Part shown: piece after piece, positions 44,063 through 52,534 of the stretch | How positions within the stretch are numbered: the first letter of the stretch is position 1 | Layout of the letters: the number at the start of each line of letters is the position of its first letter | From: Pseudomonas orientalis | GTDB lineage: Bacteria; Pseudomonadota; Gammaproteobacteria; Pseudomonadales; Pseudomonadaceae | Length of the DNA: 64,000 nucleotides | NCBI RefSeq assembly: GCF_002934065.1 | Contig: NZ_CP018049.1 | Coordinates: 5,454,501 to 5,518,500, forward strand | Reading direction: 5' to 3' | Notes under the pieces: model-generated | What the model saw: the letters and a program-made list of their open reading frames with translations, nothing else | Told to the model about the DNA's origin: nothing | The model's database searches: none | Program-made: the position numbers and the translations under genes

Positions 44063-44950
44063 ATGAACCACGACGTCATCATCACCTGCGCACTCACCGG
44101 TGCTGGCGACACCAGCGCCAGAAGCCCGCACGTACCGGTCACCCCCAAACAGATCGCGGCCGCCGCCGTGGAAGCCGCCAGGGCCGGCGCCACCGTGGTG
44201 CACTGCCATGTGCGTGACCCGCACACCGGCAAGTTCAGCCGCGACGTGGCGCTGTACCGCGAAGTGATGGAGCGCATCCGTGAAGCCGACATCGACATCA
44301 TCGTCAACCTCACTGCCGGCATGGGCGGCGACCTGGAGATCGGTGGCGGCGAGAACCCGATGGACTTCGGCCCCAACACCGACCTGGTCGGCCCGCTGAC
44401 GCGCCTGGCACATGTGGAGGAACTGCTGCCGGAAATCTGCACCCTGGACTGCGGCACCCTGAACTTCGGCGATGGCGACACCATTTACGTGTCCACCCCG
44501 GCACAACTGCGGGCGGGCGCCAAGCGTATTCAAGCGCTGGGCGTGAAGGCCGAGCTGGAAATCTTCGACACCGGCCACCTGTGGTTCGCCAAGCAGATGA
44601 TCAAGGAAGGCCTGCTCGACAACCCACTGTTTCAACTGTGCCTGGGCATCCCGTGGGGCGCCCCGGCCGACACCACCACCATGAAAGCCATGGTCGACAA
44701 CCTGCCCGCCGACGCGGTGTGGGCCGGCTTCGGCATTGGCCGCATGCAGATGCCGATGGCAGCGCAAGCGGTGCTGCTGGGCGGCAACGTGCGGGTCGGC
44801 CTGGAAGACAACCTGTGGCTGGACAAGGGCGTGCTCGCCACCAATGGCCAACTGGTGGAGCGCGCCAGTGAAATCCTCAGCCGCCTGGGGGCGCGGGTCA
44901 TGACTCCGGCGGAAGGCCGCGTGAAGATGGGCCTGACCAAGCGCGGATAA
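44063..44950 (+). CDS. cdhC: 3-dehydrocarnitine cleavage enzyme CdhC (BKACE family)
   Basis: 295 residues of the DUF849/BKACE family (beta-keto acid cleavage): VIITCALTGAGDTSARSPHV, the VHCHVRDPHTGKFSRDV zinc-binding segment and IVNLTAGMGGDL. It cleaves 3-dehydrocarnitine with acetyl-CoA to betainyl-CoA and acetoacetate. It starts 73 bases after caiX with an AAGGA site; a REPIN lies between it and cdhA. Confidence 0.93.
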   Translation: MNHDVIITCALTGAGDTSARSPHVPVTPKQIAAAAVEAARAGATVVHCHVRDPHTGKFSRDVALYREVMERIREADIDIIVNLTAGMGGDLEIGGGENPMDFGPNTDLVGPLTRLAHVEELLPEICTLDCGTLNFGDGDTIYVSTPAQLRAGAKRIQALGVKAELEIFDTGHLWFAKQMIKEGLLDNPLFQLCLGIPWGAPADTTTMKAMVDNLPADAVWAGFGIGRMQMPMAAQAVLLGGNVRVGLEDNLWLDKGVLATNGQLVERASEILSRLGARVMTPAEGRVKMGLTKRG

Positions 44951-44954
44951 AAAA

Positions 44955-45043
44955 TGTGGGAGGGGGCTTGCCCCCGATAGCGGTGGATCAGTAACGAATG
45001 CATCGACTGACGCACCGCCATCGGGGGCAAGCCCCCTCCCACA
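44955..45043. repeat. REPIN (type B) between cdhC and cdhA
   Basis: Inverted REP pair lying within the carnitine operon, starting 4 bases after the cdhC stop. Confidence 0.9.
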
Positions 45044-45074
45044 GGGGATCACCAAACTCTTTAGGAATGCACCC

Positions 45075-46040
45075 ATGCGCTTTATCACAGAAATCAAAAC
45101 CTTCGCCGCCCTGGGCAGCGGTGTTATCGGCAGCGGCTGGGTAGCCCGCGCCCTCGCCCACGGCCTGGATGTCGTGGCCTGGGACCCGGCGCCCGGTGCC
45201 GAGGCGGCGCTGCGCAAACGTGTCGCCAATGCCTGGGGCGCGTTGGAGAAACAAGGCTTGGCCCCGGGCGCTTCCCAGGATCGCCTGCGCTTTGTCAGCA
45301 CCATCGAAGCGTGCGTCAAAGACGCCGACTTCATCCAGGAAAGCGCCCCGGAACGCTTGGAGCTGAAGTTGCAATTACACCGCCAGATCAGCGCGGCAGC
45401 CAAGCCGGATGCGTTGATCGGCTCGAGCACGTCAGGGCTGTTGCCGAGCGAATTCTATGAGGATTCGACCCACCCCGAACGCTGCGTGGTCGGCCACCCC
45501 TTCAACCCGGTGTACCTGTTGCCCCTGGTGGAAGTGGTGGGCGGCAAACGCACCGCGCCGGAGGCGATCCAGGCCGCCATCAAGGTGTATGAATCCCTCG
45601 GCATGCGCCCCCTGCACGTGCGCAAGGAAGTGCCTGGGTTTATTGCCGACCGGCTCCTGGAAGCGCTGTGGCGCGAGGCGCTGCACCTGGTCAACGATGG
45701 CGTGGCGACCACCGGTGAAATCGACGATGCGATTCGTTTTGGCGCCGGCCTGCGCTGGTCGTTCATGGGCACCTTCCTCACCTACACGCTGGCGGGCGGC
45801 GACGCGGGCATGCGCCACTTCATGGCGCAGTTCGGTCCGGCATTGCAGTTGCCGTGGACGTATCTGCCCGCGCCCGAATTGACCGACACGTTGATTGACG
45901 ATGTGGTTGCCGGCACCAGCGACCAACTGGGCAGCCACAGCATTTCGGCGCTGGAGCGCTATCGTGATGATTGCCTGCTGGCGGTGCTGGAGGCCGTCAA
46001 GGTTACTAAAGCCAAACACGGCATGACCTTCGCTGAATAA
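45075..46040 (+). CDS. cdhA: L-carnitine dehydrogenase CdhA
   Basis: 321 residues of the 3-hydroxyacyl-CoA-dehydrogenase-like family: LGSGVIGSGWVARALAHG is the NAD-binding motif, and FIQESAPERLELK, SSTSGLLPSEF and GHPFNPVYLLPLVEVVGG follow. It oxidises L-carnitine to 3-dehydrocarnitine with NAD. TAGGA site 10 bases before the ATG. It is the single-domain form; in some species it is fused to the thioesterase encoded here by cdhB. Confidence 0.94.
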   Translation: MRFITEIKTFAALGSGVIGSGWVARALAHGLDVVAWDPAPGAEAALRKRVANAWGALEKQGLAPGASQDRLRFVSTIEACVKDADFIQESAPERLELKLQLHRQISAAAKPDALIGSSTSGLLPSEFYEDSTHPERCVVGHPFNPVYLLPLVEVVGGKRTAPEAIQAAIKVYESLGMRPLHVRKEVPGFIADRLLEALWREALHLVNDGVATTGEIDDAIRFGAGLRWSFMGTFLTYTLAGGDAGMRHFMAQFGPALQLPWTYLPAPELTDTLIDDVVAGTSDQLGSHSISALERYRDDCLLAVLEAVKVTKAKHGMTFAE

Positions 46041-46045
46041 CACAA

Positions 46046-46134
46046 TGTGGGAGGGGGCTTGCCCCCGATAGCGGTGGGTCAGCCAGCCCATCTGCCACTG
46101 ACGAACCGCCATCGGGGGCAAGCCCCCTCCCACA
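46046..46134. repeat. REPIN (type B) between cdhA and cdhB
   Basis: Inverted REP pair. It ends only 20 bases before the cdhB ATG, and cdhB has no visible ribosome site, so the hairpin may affect cdhB translation. Confidence 0.9.
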
Positions 46135-46154
46135 TTTTTACCGAGTACAGCCCC

Positions 46155-46646
46155 ATGTCCGCATTAAAAACCTACACAACTAGAATTCAGCCCGCCTGGG
46201 TGGACTACAACGGCCACCTGCGCGATGCGTTCTACCTGCTGATCTTCAGCTACGCCACCGACGCGTTGATGGACACCCTGGGCCTGGACAGCGATAACCG
46301 CGAAGCCAGCGGCCACTCGCTGTTCACCCTGGAACTGCATTTGAACTACCTGCACGAAGTCAAGTTGGGGGCCGAGGTCGAGGTGCGCACCCAACTGATC
46401 GCCTTTGATGCCAAGCGCCTGCACCTCTATCACAGCCTGCATCTGCTGGGTGATGAAAAGGAGCTGGCCGGCAACGAACAGATGCTGCTGCATGTCGACC
46501 TGGCCGGCCCGCACGCAACGCCGTTCACTGAGGCCACGCTGCACAAGCTCACCGCAATCAGCGCTGCACAGGCCGAGCTGCCACGGCCCGCCCTGCTCGG
46601 CCGGGTCATCGGTTTGCCGGCAAAAAAAGCCCCGAACCAGCCGTGA
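46155..46646 (+). CDS. cdhB: betainyl-CoA thioesterase CdhB
   Basis: 163-residue hot-dog thioesterase: TRIQPAWVDYNGHLRDAFYL carries the W-x-D-x-N-G-H motif typical of 4HBT-type enzymes. It hydrolyses betainyl-CoA to glycine betaine and CoA, the last carnitine step. The start at 46155 (MSALKTYTTR) matches the family; in-frame codons before it are REPIN sequence. No clear Shine-Dalgarno is visible. The stop codon lies inside a hairpin that reads as a terminator on the opposite strand. Confidence 0.9.
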   Translation: MSALKTYTTRIQPAWVDYNGHLRDAFYLLIFSYATDALMDTLGLDSDNREASGHSLFTLELHLNYLHEVKLGAEVEVRTQLIAFDAKRLHLYHSLHLLGDEKELAGNEQMLLHVDLAGPHATPFTEATLHKLTAISAAQAELPRPALLGRVIGLPAKKAPNQP

Positions 46647-46658
46647 CTGGATCGGGGC
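46622..46658 (-). terminator. leftward Rho-independent terminator overlapping the cdhB stop
   Basis: On the minus strand GCCCCGATCCAG - TCACGG - CTGGTTCGGGGC followed by TTTTTTT: a 12-bp stem with one mismatch and a full T tract. On the plus strand no T tract follows, so it terminates leftward transcription. Confidence 0.75.
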
Positions 46659-46801
46659 AGAGGTGCCTTGTGTGAGCCGTGCATCCCGAGGGTGACCAAA
46701 CCATCAAGCTGCGTGCCTGGCGCCAGTGTGCCTATTACCTGCAAGCCTGAGTAACCCGAAAACGACCTGTTCATAGCCATCCGAGGCATTGCTCGATTCT
46801 A
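46622..46801 (-). ncRNA. candidate small RNA ending at the leftward terminator
   Basis: The strong minus-strand terminator at 46622-46658 needs a leftward transcript. The next leftward gene upstream is gbdR, more than 600 bases away with a repeat and a plus-strand gene between. A TAGAAT hexamer (minus strand, 46801-46796) could be a -10 element for a roughly 150-nt RNA, but no good -35 was found. The region 46647-46871 holds no protein gene. The RNA is inferred from the terminator only. Confidence 0.35.
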
Positions 46802-46871
46802 CGCTTGCCCACCGGCCGGGGGCCTACCAGAATCCAGCTCAATCACCGTTCCCTACACCAGGATAAACGTC

Positions 46872-47135
46872 ATGATGCACGCGGATTTGATTGACCAGGA
46901 TGACCTGCTGAGCCAACTGCGCTCGCTGGGTTTTGAAGTGTCCAGCGGTGCCACGGCCGAGCAGGCATGCGAGTGTGCGGTACGCGGTTTGAGCGAAGCG
47001 CGGGCCAAGGCGCTCAAGGGCATGGTGGAACAGATGTACACCGGCAAGGCGACGATTCTGCCGGCGGTGCGGCAGGCGATCGATAAGCAGTTGTTGCCGG
47101 CTTTGATGCAGTTCAAGCAGAACTCTGGCGCCTGA
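46872..47135 (+). CDS. small hypothetical protein
   Basis: 87 residues, largely helical and charged (EQACECAVRGLSEARAKALK, AVRQAIDKQLLPALMQFKQ). AGGA lies 8 bases before the first of two tandem ATGs. It has two cysteines in ACECAV. Family not recognised. It lies between the carnitine operon and gbdR, on the opposite strand from gbdR. Codon use resembles the neighbours. Confidence 0.62.
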   Translation: MMHADLIDQDDLLSQLRSLGFEVSSGATAEQACECAVRGLSEARAKALKGMVEQMYTGKATILPAVRQAIDKQLLPALMQFKQNSGA

Positions 47136-47148
47136 GAGACACTCTCCC

Positions 47149-47248
47149 TGTAGGAGCGAGCTTGCTCGCGAAAATCGTCAACGATAACGCGGGTAATCAG
47201 ACACCCCGCAGCGATCTTGAGTTTTTCGCGAGCAAGCTCGCTCCTACA
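47149..47248. repeat. REP-like inverted repeat, second family (TGTAGGAGCGAGC)
   Basis: Same family as 11445-11544, including an identical inner block AAAATCGTCAACGATAACGC after the left arm. It lies between the convergent small gene and gbdR. Confidence 0.88.
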
Positions 47249-47267
47249 AAATTTAAAGCGGCCAGTG

Positions 47268-48371
47268 TCAGAGCCTTACGCTGGCGAACGTCGACTCATT
47301 GCGCGCCTGGCTCAACGCCGACATCGGCCCCGACAGCGGTGACAACACCAGTGCCTGCGGAATCGGCATCATCGCCACTTGCTGGGTGGTGTTGGAACCT
47401 ACGCGCTCATCCCGCGGCGGAATGCCGAAGTATTCGCGGTAGCACTTGGAGAAGTGCGGCGTGGACACAAACCCGCACACCGACGCCACTTCGATGATCG
47501 ACATCGGTGTCTGCTTGAGCAACTGCCGCGCACGGATCAAGCGCAACTTGAGGTAATAGCGCGACGGCGAACAGTGCAGGTATTTCTGGAACAGCCGCTC
47601 CAGCTGGCGACGCGACACGGCGACGTACACCGCCAGTTCGTCCAGGTCGATGGGCTCTTCCAGGTTGGCTTCCATCAGCGCAACGATTTCCTGCAGCTTG
47701 GGCTGGTTGGTGCCGAGCATGTGCTTGAGCGGCACGCGCTGGTGATCCTGTTCGTTACGGATGCGTTCGTACACAAACATCTCGGAGATGGCTGCCGACA
47801 GTTCACGGCCGTGGTCGCGGCTGATCAGGTGCAGCATCATGTCCAACGGCGCGGTGCCGCCGGAGCTGGTGAAGCGGTTGCGGTCGAGGGTGAACAGGCG
47901 GGTGCTCATGGCTACGCGGGGGAACGCTTCCTGCATCGACGCCAGGCATTCCCAGTGCACGCTGCAATCAAAACCATCGAGCAGACCTGCGCAGGCCAGG
48001 GCCCAACTGCCGGTGCACACCGCCCCCAGACGCCGGGACTGACGCGCCTGGCTTTGCAGCCACGACACGTGTTCGCGGGTGACGGTGCGCTGGATGCCGA
48101 CGCCACCGCAGACAATCACCGTGTCCAGCACCGGGGCCTTGTGCATCGCGGCATCGGGCGTGATCTGCAGGCCGTCGCTGGCCCACACCTGGTTGCCGTC
48201 GACACTCAGGGTTGTCCAGCGATACAGCTCGCGACCGGACAGCTGGTTGGCCATGCGCAGCGGTTCCACGGCCGACGCCAGGGAAATCAGCGTGAAATTG
48301 TCCAGCAGCAAAAAGCCGATGGATTGAGGCGCACGGTTCTGGGGTTGGCCCCCGGAGTTGGACGACGTCAT
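47268..48371 (-). CDS. gbdR: glycine betaine/dimethylglycine-responsive activator GbdR
   Basis: 367 residues: GATase1-like sensor domain (IGFLLLDNFTLISLASAVEP, GAVCTGSWALACAGLLDG) and C-terminal AraC DNA-binding domain (LAVYVAVSRRQLERLFQKY, IEVASVCGFVSTPHFSKCY), then a roughly 50-residue tail. Length and position match P. aeruginosa GbdR, which activates gbc, dgc, sox, cho and related genes when glycine betaine or dimethylglycine is present. ATG at 48371 with GGAG 8 bases before it. A sigma-54-type promoter candidate lies about 100 bases upstream. Confidence 0.93.
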   Translation of the reverse strand: MTSSNSGGQPQNRAPQSIGFLLLDNFTLISLASAVEPLRMANQLSGRELYRWTTLSVDGNQVWASDGLQITPDAAMHKAPVLDTVIVCGGVGIQRTVTREHVSWLQSQARQSRRLGAVCTGSWALACAGLLDGFDCSVHWECLASMQEAFPRVAMSTRLFTLDRNRFTSSGGTAPLDMMLHLISRDHGRELSAAISEMFVYERIRNEQDHQRVPLKHMLGTNQPKLQEIVALMEANLEEPIDLDELAVYVAVSRRQLERLFQKYLHCSPSRYYLKLRLIRARQLLKQTPMSIIEVASVCGFVSTPHFSKCYREYFGIPPRDERVGSNTTQQVAMMPIPQALVLSPLSGPMSALSQARNESTFASVRL

Positions 48372-48466
48372 CACAGTATCTCCTCACACAAAGCAGGTGA
48401 TGGCCTCAGGCGAGGCTCTTGTTATTGCGCTCATCCCTTGCAAGGACAGAGGCTTTGAATTGATAG

Positions 48467-48482
48467 AGCAAATGCCATGCCT
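48467..48482 (-). promoter_or_regulatory. candidate sigma-54 promoter of gbdR
   Basis: On the minus strand AGGCATGGCATTTGCT: GG and GC are separated by exactly 10 bases, and TTGCT matches the -12 half fully while the -24 half matches 5 of 7. It would start transcription about 80-85 bases before the gbdR ATG. Nitrogen/carbon control of gbdR through NtrC and CbrB, as I recall it for P. aeruginosa, agrees with this. Confidence 0.6.
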
Positions 48483-48780
48483 AAATTTGAATGGCCATTC
48501 AACAAATCCTGAAAACGACCTGTTGACGCGTCTATATAAGCCCGCGCATTAAACGTGGGATATAACGCACAGGATGGGTGTTCAAGGGCCGTGAGCAGAA
48601 CGGTAGCACTTGTGGGAAGGCGCTTTGCGGACGTAGGAAAAGTCTGTCACCCAAAGCACGGGGGACGGGTAACGGAGGGGTAAATCGTTCGCAGGCTACT
48701 TATCTATTTGCGACGCGCTAAAAGGTGGCGGTTTTGGTTGGGGTGTTCACTTTGTGAGCAGTGTCGCCTGGACCACCGCT

Positions 48781-48863
48781 ATCGGGAGCAAGCCCCCTCC
48801 CACATTTGACCGAGTACATCCTGTAGGAATGCGGTCAAGTGTGGGAGGGGGCTTGCTCCCGAT
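48781..48863. repeat. REPIN (type A, GGGAGC variant)
   Basis: Inverted REP pair in which both arms carry the ATCGGGAGCAAGC variant, between gbdR upstream DNA and the serine dehydratase stop. Confidence 0.9.
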
Positions 48864-48878
48864 GCAGGCGACGCGGTC

Positions 48879-50255
48879 TCAGCACTCAACAGCACTGACC
48901 GCCAACCCGCCGCGCGACGTTTCTTTGTACTTGTCGTGCATATCCGCCCCGGTATCGCGCATGGTGCGGATCACCCGGTCCAGGGAGATAAAGTGCTGGC
49001 CGTCGCCGCGCAAGGCCATCTGCGCCGCATTGATCGCCTTGACCGCCGCAATCGCATTACGCTCGATACACGGCACTTGCACCAGCCCGCCCACCGGGTC
49101 GCAGGTCAGGCCCAGGTTATGTTCGAGGCCGATTTCCGCAGCGTTGCACAGTTGCTCCGGCGTGGCGCCGAGAATTTCGGCCAGGCCCGCTGCGGCCATG
49201 GCGCAGGCGGAACCCACTTCGCCCTGGCAACCGACTTCGGCACCGGAGATCGAGGCGTTCTTCTTGCACAGAATACCCACTGCCGCCGCGCCGAGCAGGT
49301 AGTCGACCACGTTGGCCTCAGTCACTTCTTCACTGAACTTCATAAAGTAATGCAGCACGGCCGGAATAATCCCCGCCGCGCCATTGGTGGGTGCGGTGAC
49401 CATGCGCCCACCGGCGGCGTTTTCTTCGTTGACCGCCAGGGCGAACAGGTTGACCCACTCCATGGCGCTCAAGGTCGAACCGATCACATTCGGCTTGCCC
49501 AGTTCCTGCAGGCTGCGGTGCAGCTTGGCAGCGCGACGGCGCACGTTGAGACCGCCGGGCAGGATGCCTTCGTGCTTGAGGCCCTGCTCCACGCAATCCT
49601 GCATGGCACGCCAGAGTTTCATCAGGCCGCTGCGGATTTCTTCTTCGGAGCGCCAGGTTTTCTCGTTGGCCAGCATCAGTTCGGCGACCCGCAGGTTGTG
49701 GGTCTTGCACAGCTGCAGCAACTCGGCCGCGCTGGAGAAATCGTAAGGCAGTACGGTGCCGTCCATATCGGCCACGCCACTTTGCGCCTGGGCTTCATCC
49801 ACCACAAAGCCGCCGCCCACCGAGTAGTAGGTGTCGCGGTGCAACTCGCCGTCATCCCCCCACACCACCAGGGTCATGGCGTTGGGATGGAACGGCAGGT
49901 TTTCGTCGAGCAGGCGCATGTCCCGTGACCATACGAACGGCACCGGCAGACGGCCATCGAGCAACAAGGTGTCGGTTTCGCGCAGCGTGTGGATACGCAC
50001 GCCGATCTGCGACGGGTCGATTGCGTCCGGCCATTCGCCCATCAGGCCCATGATGGTGGCGGTGTCACTGCCATGGCCGATACCGGTGGCCGACAAGGAG
50101 CCGTAGAGTTGCACCTCGACGCGCCGAACCTGGTCCAACAGATCACGCTCGCGCAAGCCTTGAACGAACAGCGCGGCGGCGCGCATGGGGCCGACGGTGT
50201 GAGAACTCGAAGGCCCGATGCCGATCTTGAACAGGTCGAAAACACTGATAGCCAT
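48879..50255 (-). CDS. sdaB: L-serine ammonia-lyase (iron-sulfur dehydratase)
   Basis: 458 residues of the single-chain type: beta domain with FKIGIGPSSSHTVGPMRAA and catalytic alpha domain with VTAPTNGAAGIIPAVLHYF, EVGCQGEVGSACAMAAAG and LTCDPVGGLVQVPCIERNA supplying the 4Fe-4S cysteines. It deaminates L-serine to pyruvate, ending the betaine-to-pyruvate route. It lies between gbdR and choXWV as P. aeruginosa sdaB does. Which of the sda names applies is a naming choice. Confidence 0.93.
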   Translation of the reverse strand: MAISVFDLFKIGIGPSSSHTVGPMRAAALFVQGLRERDLLDQVRRVEVQLYGSLSATGIGHGSDTATIMGLMGEWPDAIDPSQIGVRIHTLRETDTLLLDGRLPVPFVWSRDMRLLDENLPFHPNAMTLVVWGDDGELHRDTYYSVGGGFVVDEAQAQSGVADMDGTVLPYDFSSAAELLQLCKTHNLRVAELMLANEKTWRSEEEIRSGLMKLWRAMQDCVEQGLKHEGILPGGLNVRRRAAKLHRSLQELGKPNVIGSTLSAMEWVNLFALAVNEENAAGGRMVTAPTNGAAGIIPAVLHYFMKFSEEVTEANVVDYLLGAAAVGILCKKNASISGAEVGCQGEVGSACAMAAAGLAEILGATPEQLCNAAEIGLEHNLGLTCDPVGGLVQVPCIERNAIAAVKAINAAQMALRGDGQHFISLDRVIRTMRDTGADMHDKYKETSRGGLAVSAVEC

Positions 50256-50433
50256 TGCGGTAGAACTCCTCGATAAGCACGGCCAGGCTTGAACGAGGTG
50301 CTACGCTCAGATCGCCCAGATGGCCGCATCATCAAGCTTTTGTGGCCGCTCACGGCGTCTCACACCGACGCATCCATGCTCACCAGCGTCGCTCGCGTGT
50401 AATGGCCTGTTTTGGGCGTTTTTTGCGGTGCAG

Positions 50434-50460
50434 AAGGGTAAAAACAGCGGTTTTACCTTT
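50434..50460. promoter_or_regulatory. inverted repeat AAGGGTAAAAAC/GGTTTTACCTTT upstream of choX
   Basis: Arms match 10 of 12 around AGC. It lies 14 bases before the first phased repeat. Possible operator or hairpin; regulator unknown. Confidence 0.35.
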
Positions 50461-50474
50461 GGAAAAATCTGTAA

Positions 50475-50521
50475 GCGACGTCATCGGTACTGGATGCGAC
50501 CCTCCCTGTACTGGATACGAC
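50475..50521. promoter_or_regulatory. three phased repeats, candidate GbdR sites for choXWV
   Basis: GCGAC at 50475, GCGAC at 50496 and ACGAC at 50517 recur every 21 bases; the last two are part of 14-base copies GTACTGGATGCGAC and GTACTGGATACGAC. Direct repeats at two-turn spacing suit an AraC-family dimer. GbdR control of choX is known in P. aeruginosa; the base-level site is inferred. Confidence 0.55.
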
Positions 50522-50671
50522 GCCCCCTGTAGGCGTCAGATTTTCACTGGTACATGATCAGTCACGACTCGTTTGCAAGGCACCGTGCCAGAGCTGTCCA
50601 ACGCACACTCCAATAGCAGCACTTATAAAGCGCGGCGAATGCCGCCAGAAAAAACACAGGAGTCTACCCCG

Positions 50672-51619
50672 ATGAAAGGTTCACCCTCGTTGTTGTTGGC
50701 CGCCATGCTGAGTCTGCCGGTCATGGCGCACGCCGCAGAACCGGAACAGTGCAAGACCGTCAACTTCTCCGATGTCGGCTGGACCGACATCACCGTCACC
50801 ACCGCGACCACCAGCGAAATCCTCAAGGGCCTGGGCTACAAGCCGCGCACCACGATGATTTCGGTCCCAGTGACCTACAAGTCCCTGGCCGACGGCAAGA
50901 ACATGGACATCTTCCTCGGCAACTGGATGCCGACCATGGAAAACGACATCAAGCAGTACCGCGATGCCGGCACGGTGGAAACCGTACGTGCCAACCTGGA
51001 GAACGCCAAATACACCCTGGCGGTGCCCGAGGCGCTGTATGACAAGGGCCTGAAAGACTTCGCCGACATCGCCAAATTCAAGGATGAGCTGGGCGGCAAG
51101 ATCTACGGCATCGAGCCGGGCAACGACGGCAACCGCACCATCCAGACGTTGATCGACAAAGACGCCTTCGGCCTCAAGACCGCCGGTTTCAAGGTGGTCG
51201 AATCCAGTGAAGCCGGGATGCTCTCCCAGGTTGAACGCGCCTCAAAGCGCAACCAGGCCATCGTGTTCCTGGGCTGGGAACCGCACCCGATGAACACCCG
51301 CTTCAAGATGAAGTACCTGACCGGGGGTGACGATTCGTTCGGCCCCAACTACGGCCAGGCCACCATCTACACCAACACCCGCAAGGGCTACACCCAGGAA
51401 TGCAGCAACGTCGGCCAGTTGCTGAAAAACCTGGTGTTCACGCTGGACATGGAAAGCACCCTGATGGGTAACGTCCTGGACGACAAGATGAAGGCCGACG
51501 CCGCCGCCAAGGCCTGGCTGCAGAAGAACCCGCAAGTGCTCGACACCTGGCTCGCCGGTGTCACCACCGTCGATGGCAAACCAGGACTCGACGCCGTCAA
51601 GGCTTACCTCGCCAAGTAA
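50672..51619 (+). CDS. choX: choline-binding ABC transporter periplasmic protein ChoX
   Basis: 315 residues. Signal peptide (SLLLAAMLSLPVMAHAAE), then OpuAC-type binding domain with aromatic-cage candidates in DVGWTDI, LGNWMPT and LGWEPHPMNT. It is a paralog of CaiX with the same motif spacing. It delivers choline to ChoWV. Start 50672 has an AGGAG site; upstream in-frame codons lack one. Confidence 0.93.
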   Translation: MKGSPSLLLAAMLSLPVMAHAAEPEQCKTVNFSDVGWTDITVTTATTSEILKGLGYKPRTTMISVPVTYKSLADGKNMDIFLGNWMPTMENDIKQYRDAGTVETVRANLENAKYTLAVPEALYDKGLKDFADIAKFKDELGGKIYGIEPGNDGNRTIQTLIDKDAFGLKTAGFKVVESSEAGMLSQVERASKRNQAIVFLGWEPHPMNTRFKMKYLTGGDDSFGPNYGQATIYTNTRKGYTQECSNVGQLLKNLVFTLDMESTLMGNVLDDKMKADAAAKAWLQKNPQVLDTWLAGVTTVDGKPGLDAVKAYLAK

Positions 51620-51688
51620 CCCCCGCTGACCCCGGGGCGGTGCGCTGCCCCGGGATGTATTCCCCTTCGCATGTGGACATTCACTACC

Positions 51689-52534
51689 ATGCTGACTGAA
51701 CAGAAAATCCCACTAGGCCAGTACATCGCTGCCTTCGTCGACTGGTTGACCCAACACGGTGCCAACTACTTCGACGCAATCGCATCGACACTGGAAACGA
51801 TGATCCACGGCGTGACGTTTGCGCTGACCTGGTTCAATCCGCTGGCATTGATCGGTCTGATTGCGCTGCTGGCTCACTTTATTCAACGCAAATGGGGCCT
51901 GACGGTGTTCGTCATTGCCTCCTTCCTGCTGATCCTCAACCTGGGGTACTGGCAGGAAACCATGGAAACCCTCGCCCAGGTGCTGTTCGCCACCCTGGTC
52001 TGCGTGGTCATCGGCGTGCCGCTGGGCATTGTTGCCGCACACAAGCCGATGTTCTACACCATGATGCGGCCGGTGCTCGATCTGATGCAGACCGTGCCGA
52101 CCTTCGTCTACCTCATCCCTACCCTGACCCTCTTCGGGCTGGGTGTGGTGCCTGGGTTGATTTCCACGGTGGTGTTCGCGATTGCCGCGCCGATCCGCCT
52201 GACCTACCTGGGTATCCGCGATGTACCGCAAGAGTTGATGGACGCCGGCAAGGCCTTCGGCTGCTCGCGCCGCCAGTTGCTCTCGCGCATTGAACTGCCC
52301 CACGCCATGCCGAGCATTGCCGCCGGCATTACCCAATGCATCATGCTGTCGTTGTCGATGGTGGTGATCGCGGCGCTGGTCGGCGCCGATGGCCTCGGCA
52401 AGCCAGTGGTCAACGCACTGAATACCGCGGACATCGCCCTGGGCTTCGAGGCCGGGCTGGCAATCGTATTGCTGGCCATCATGCTCGACCGTATCTGCAA
52501 ACAACCCGATGCCAAAGTAGGGGGTGATGCATGA
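51689..52534 (+). CDS. choW: choline ABC transporter permease ChoW
   Basis: 281 residues, about six membrane helices (IGLIALLAHFI, LTVFVIASFLLILNLGYW, VLFATLVCVVIGVPLGIVAA) with the EAA-type loop DAGKAFGCSRRQLLSRIELP. It starts MLTEQKIPLGQ at 51689; an ATG 18 bases earlier is also open and neither has a strong ribosome site. Its stop overlaps the choV start. Confidence 0.92.
   Translation: MLTEQKIPLGQYIAAFVDWLTQHGANYFDAIASTLETMIHGVTFALTWFNPLALIGLIALLAHFIQRKWGLTVFVIASFLLILNLGYWQETMETLAQVLFATLVCVVIGVPLGIVAAHKPMFYTMMRPVLDLMQTVPTFVYLIPTLTLFGLGVVPGLISTVVFAIAAPIRLTYLGIRDVPQELMDAGKAFGCSRRQLLSRIELPHAMPSIAAGITQCIMLSLSMVVIAALVGADGLGKPVVNALNTADIALGFEAGLAIVLLAIMLDRICKQPDAKVGGDA

Larger units (their letters stand above)
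48372..48878. other. 507-bp gap upstream of gbdR
   Basis: No supported gene. It contains the gbdR ribosome site, a sigma-54-like promoter (48467-48482), about 300 bp of unassigned sequence that could hold enhancer sites, and a REPIN (48781-48863) next to the sda stop. A GCGAC with an upstream TATCTATTT (48701-48714) resembles one half of the gbc site but has no phased partner. Confidence 0.5.
50256..50671. other. 416-bp divergent region between sda and choX
   Basis: No supported gene. From left to right it holds the sda ribosome site, unassigned sequence, an imperfect inverted repeat (50434-50460), three phased GCGAC-type repeats (50475-50521) and the choX leader. Confidence 0.5.

Noticed and set aside
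48701..48714. GbdR site upstream of gbdR
   Set aside because: TATCTATTTGCGAC resembles one gbc half-site, but no second GCGAC lies 20-21 bases away.
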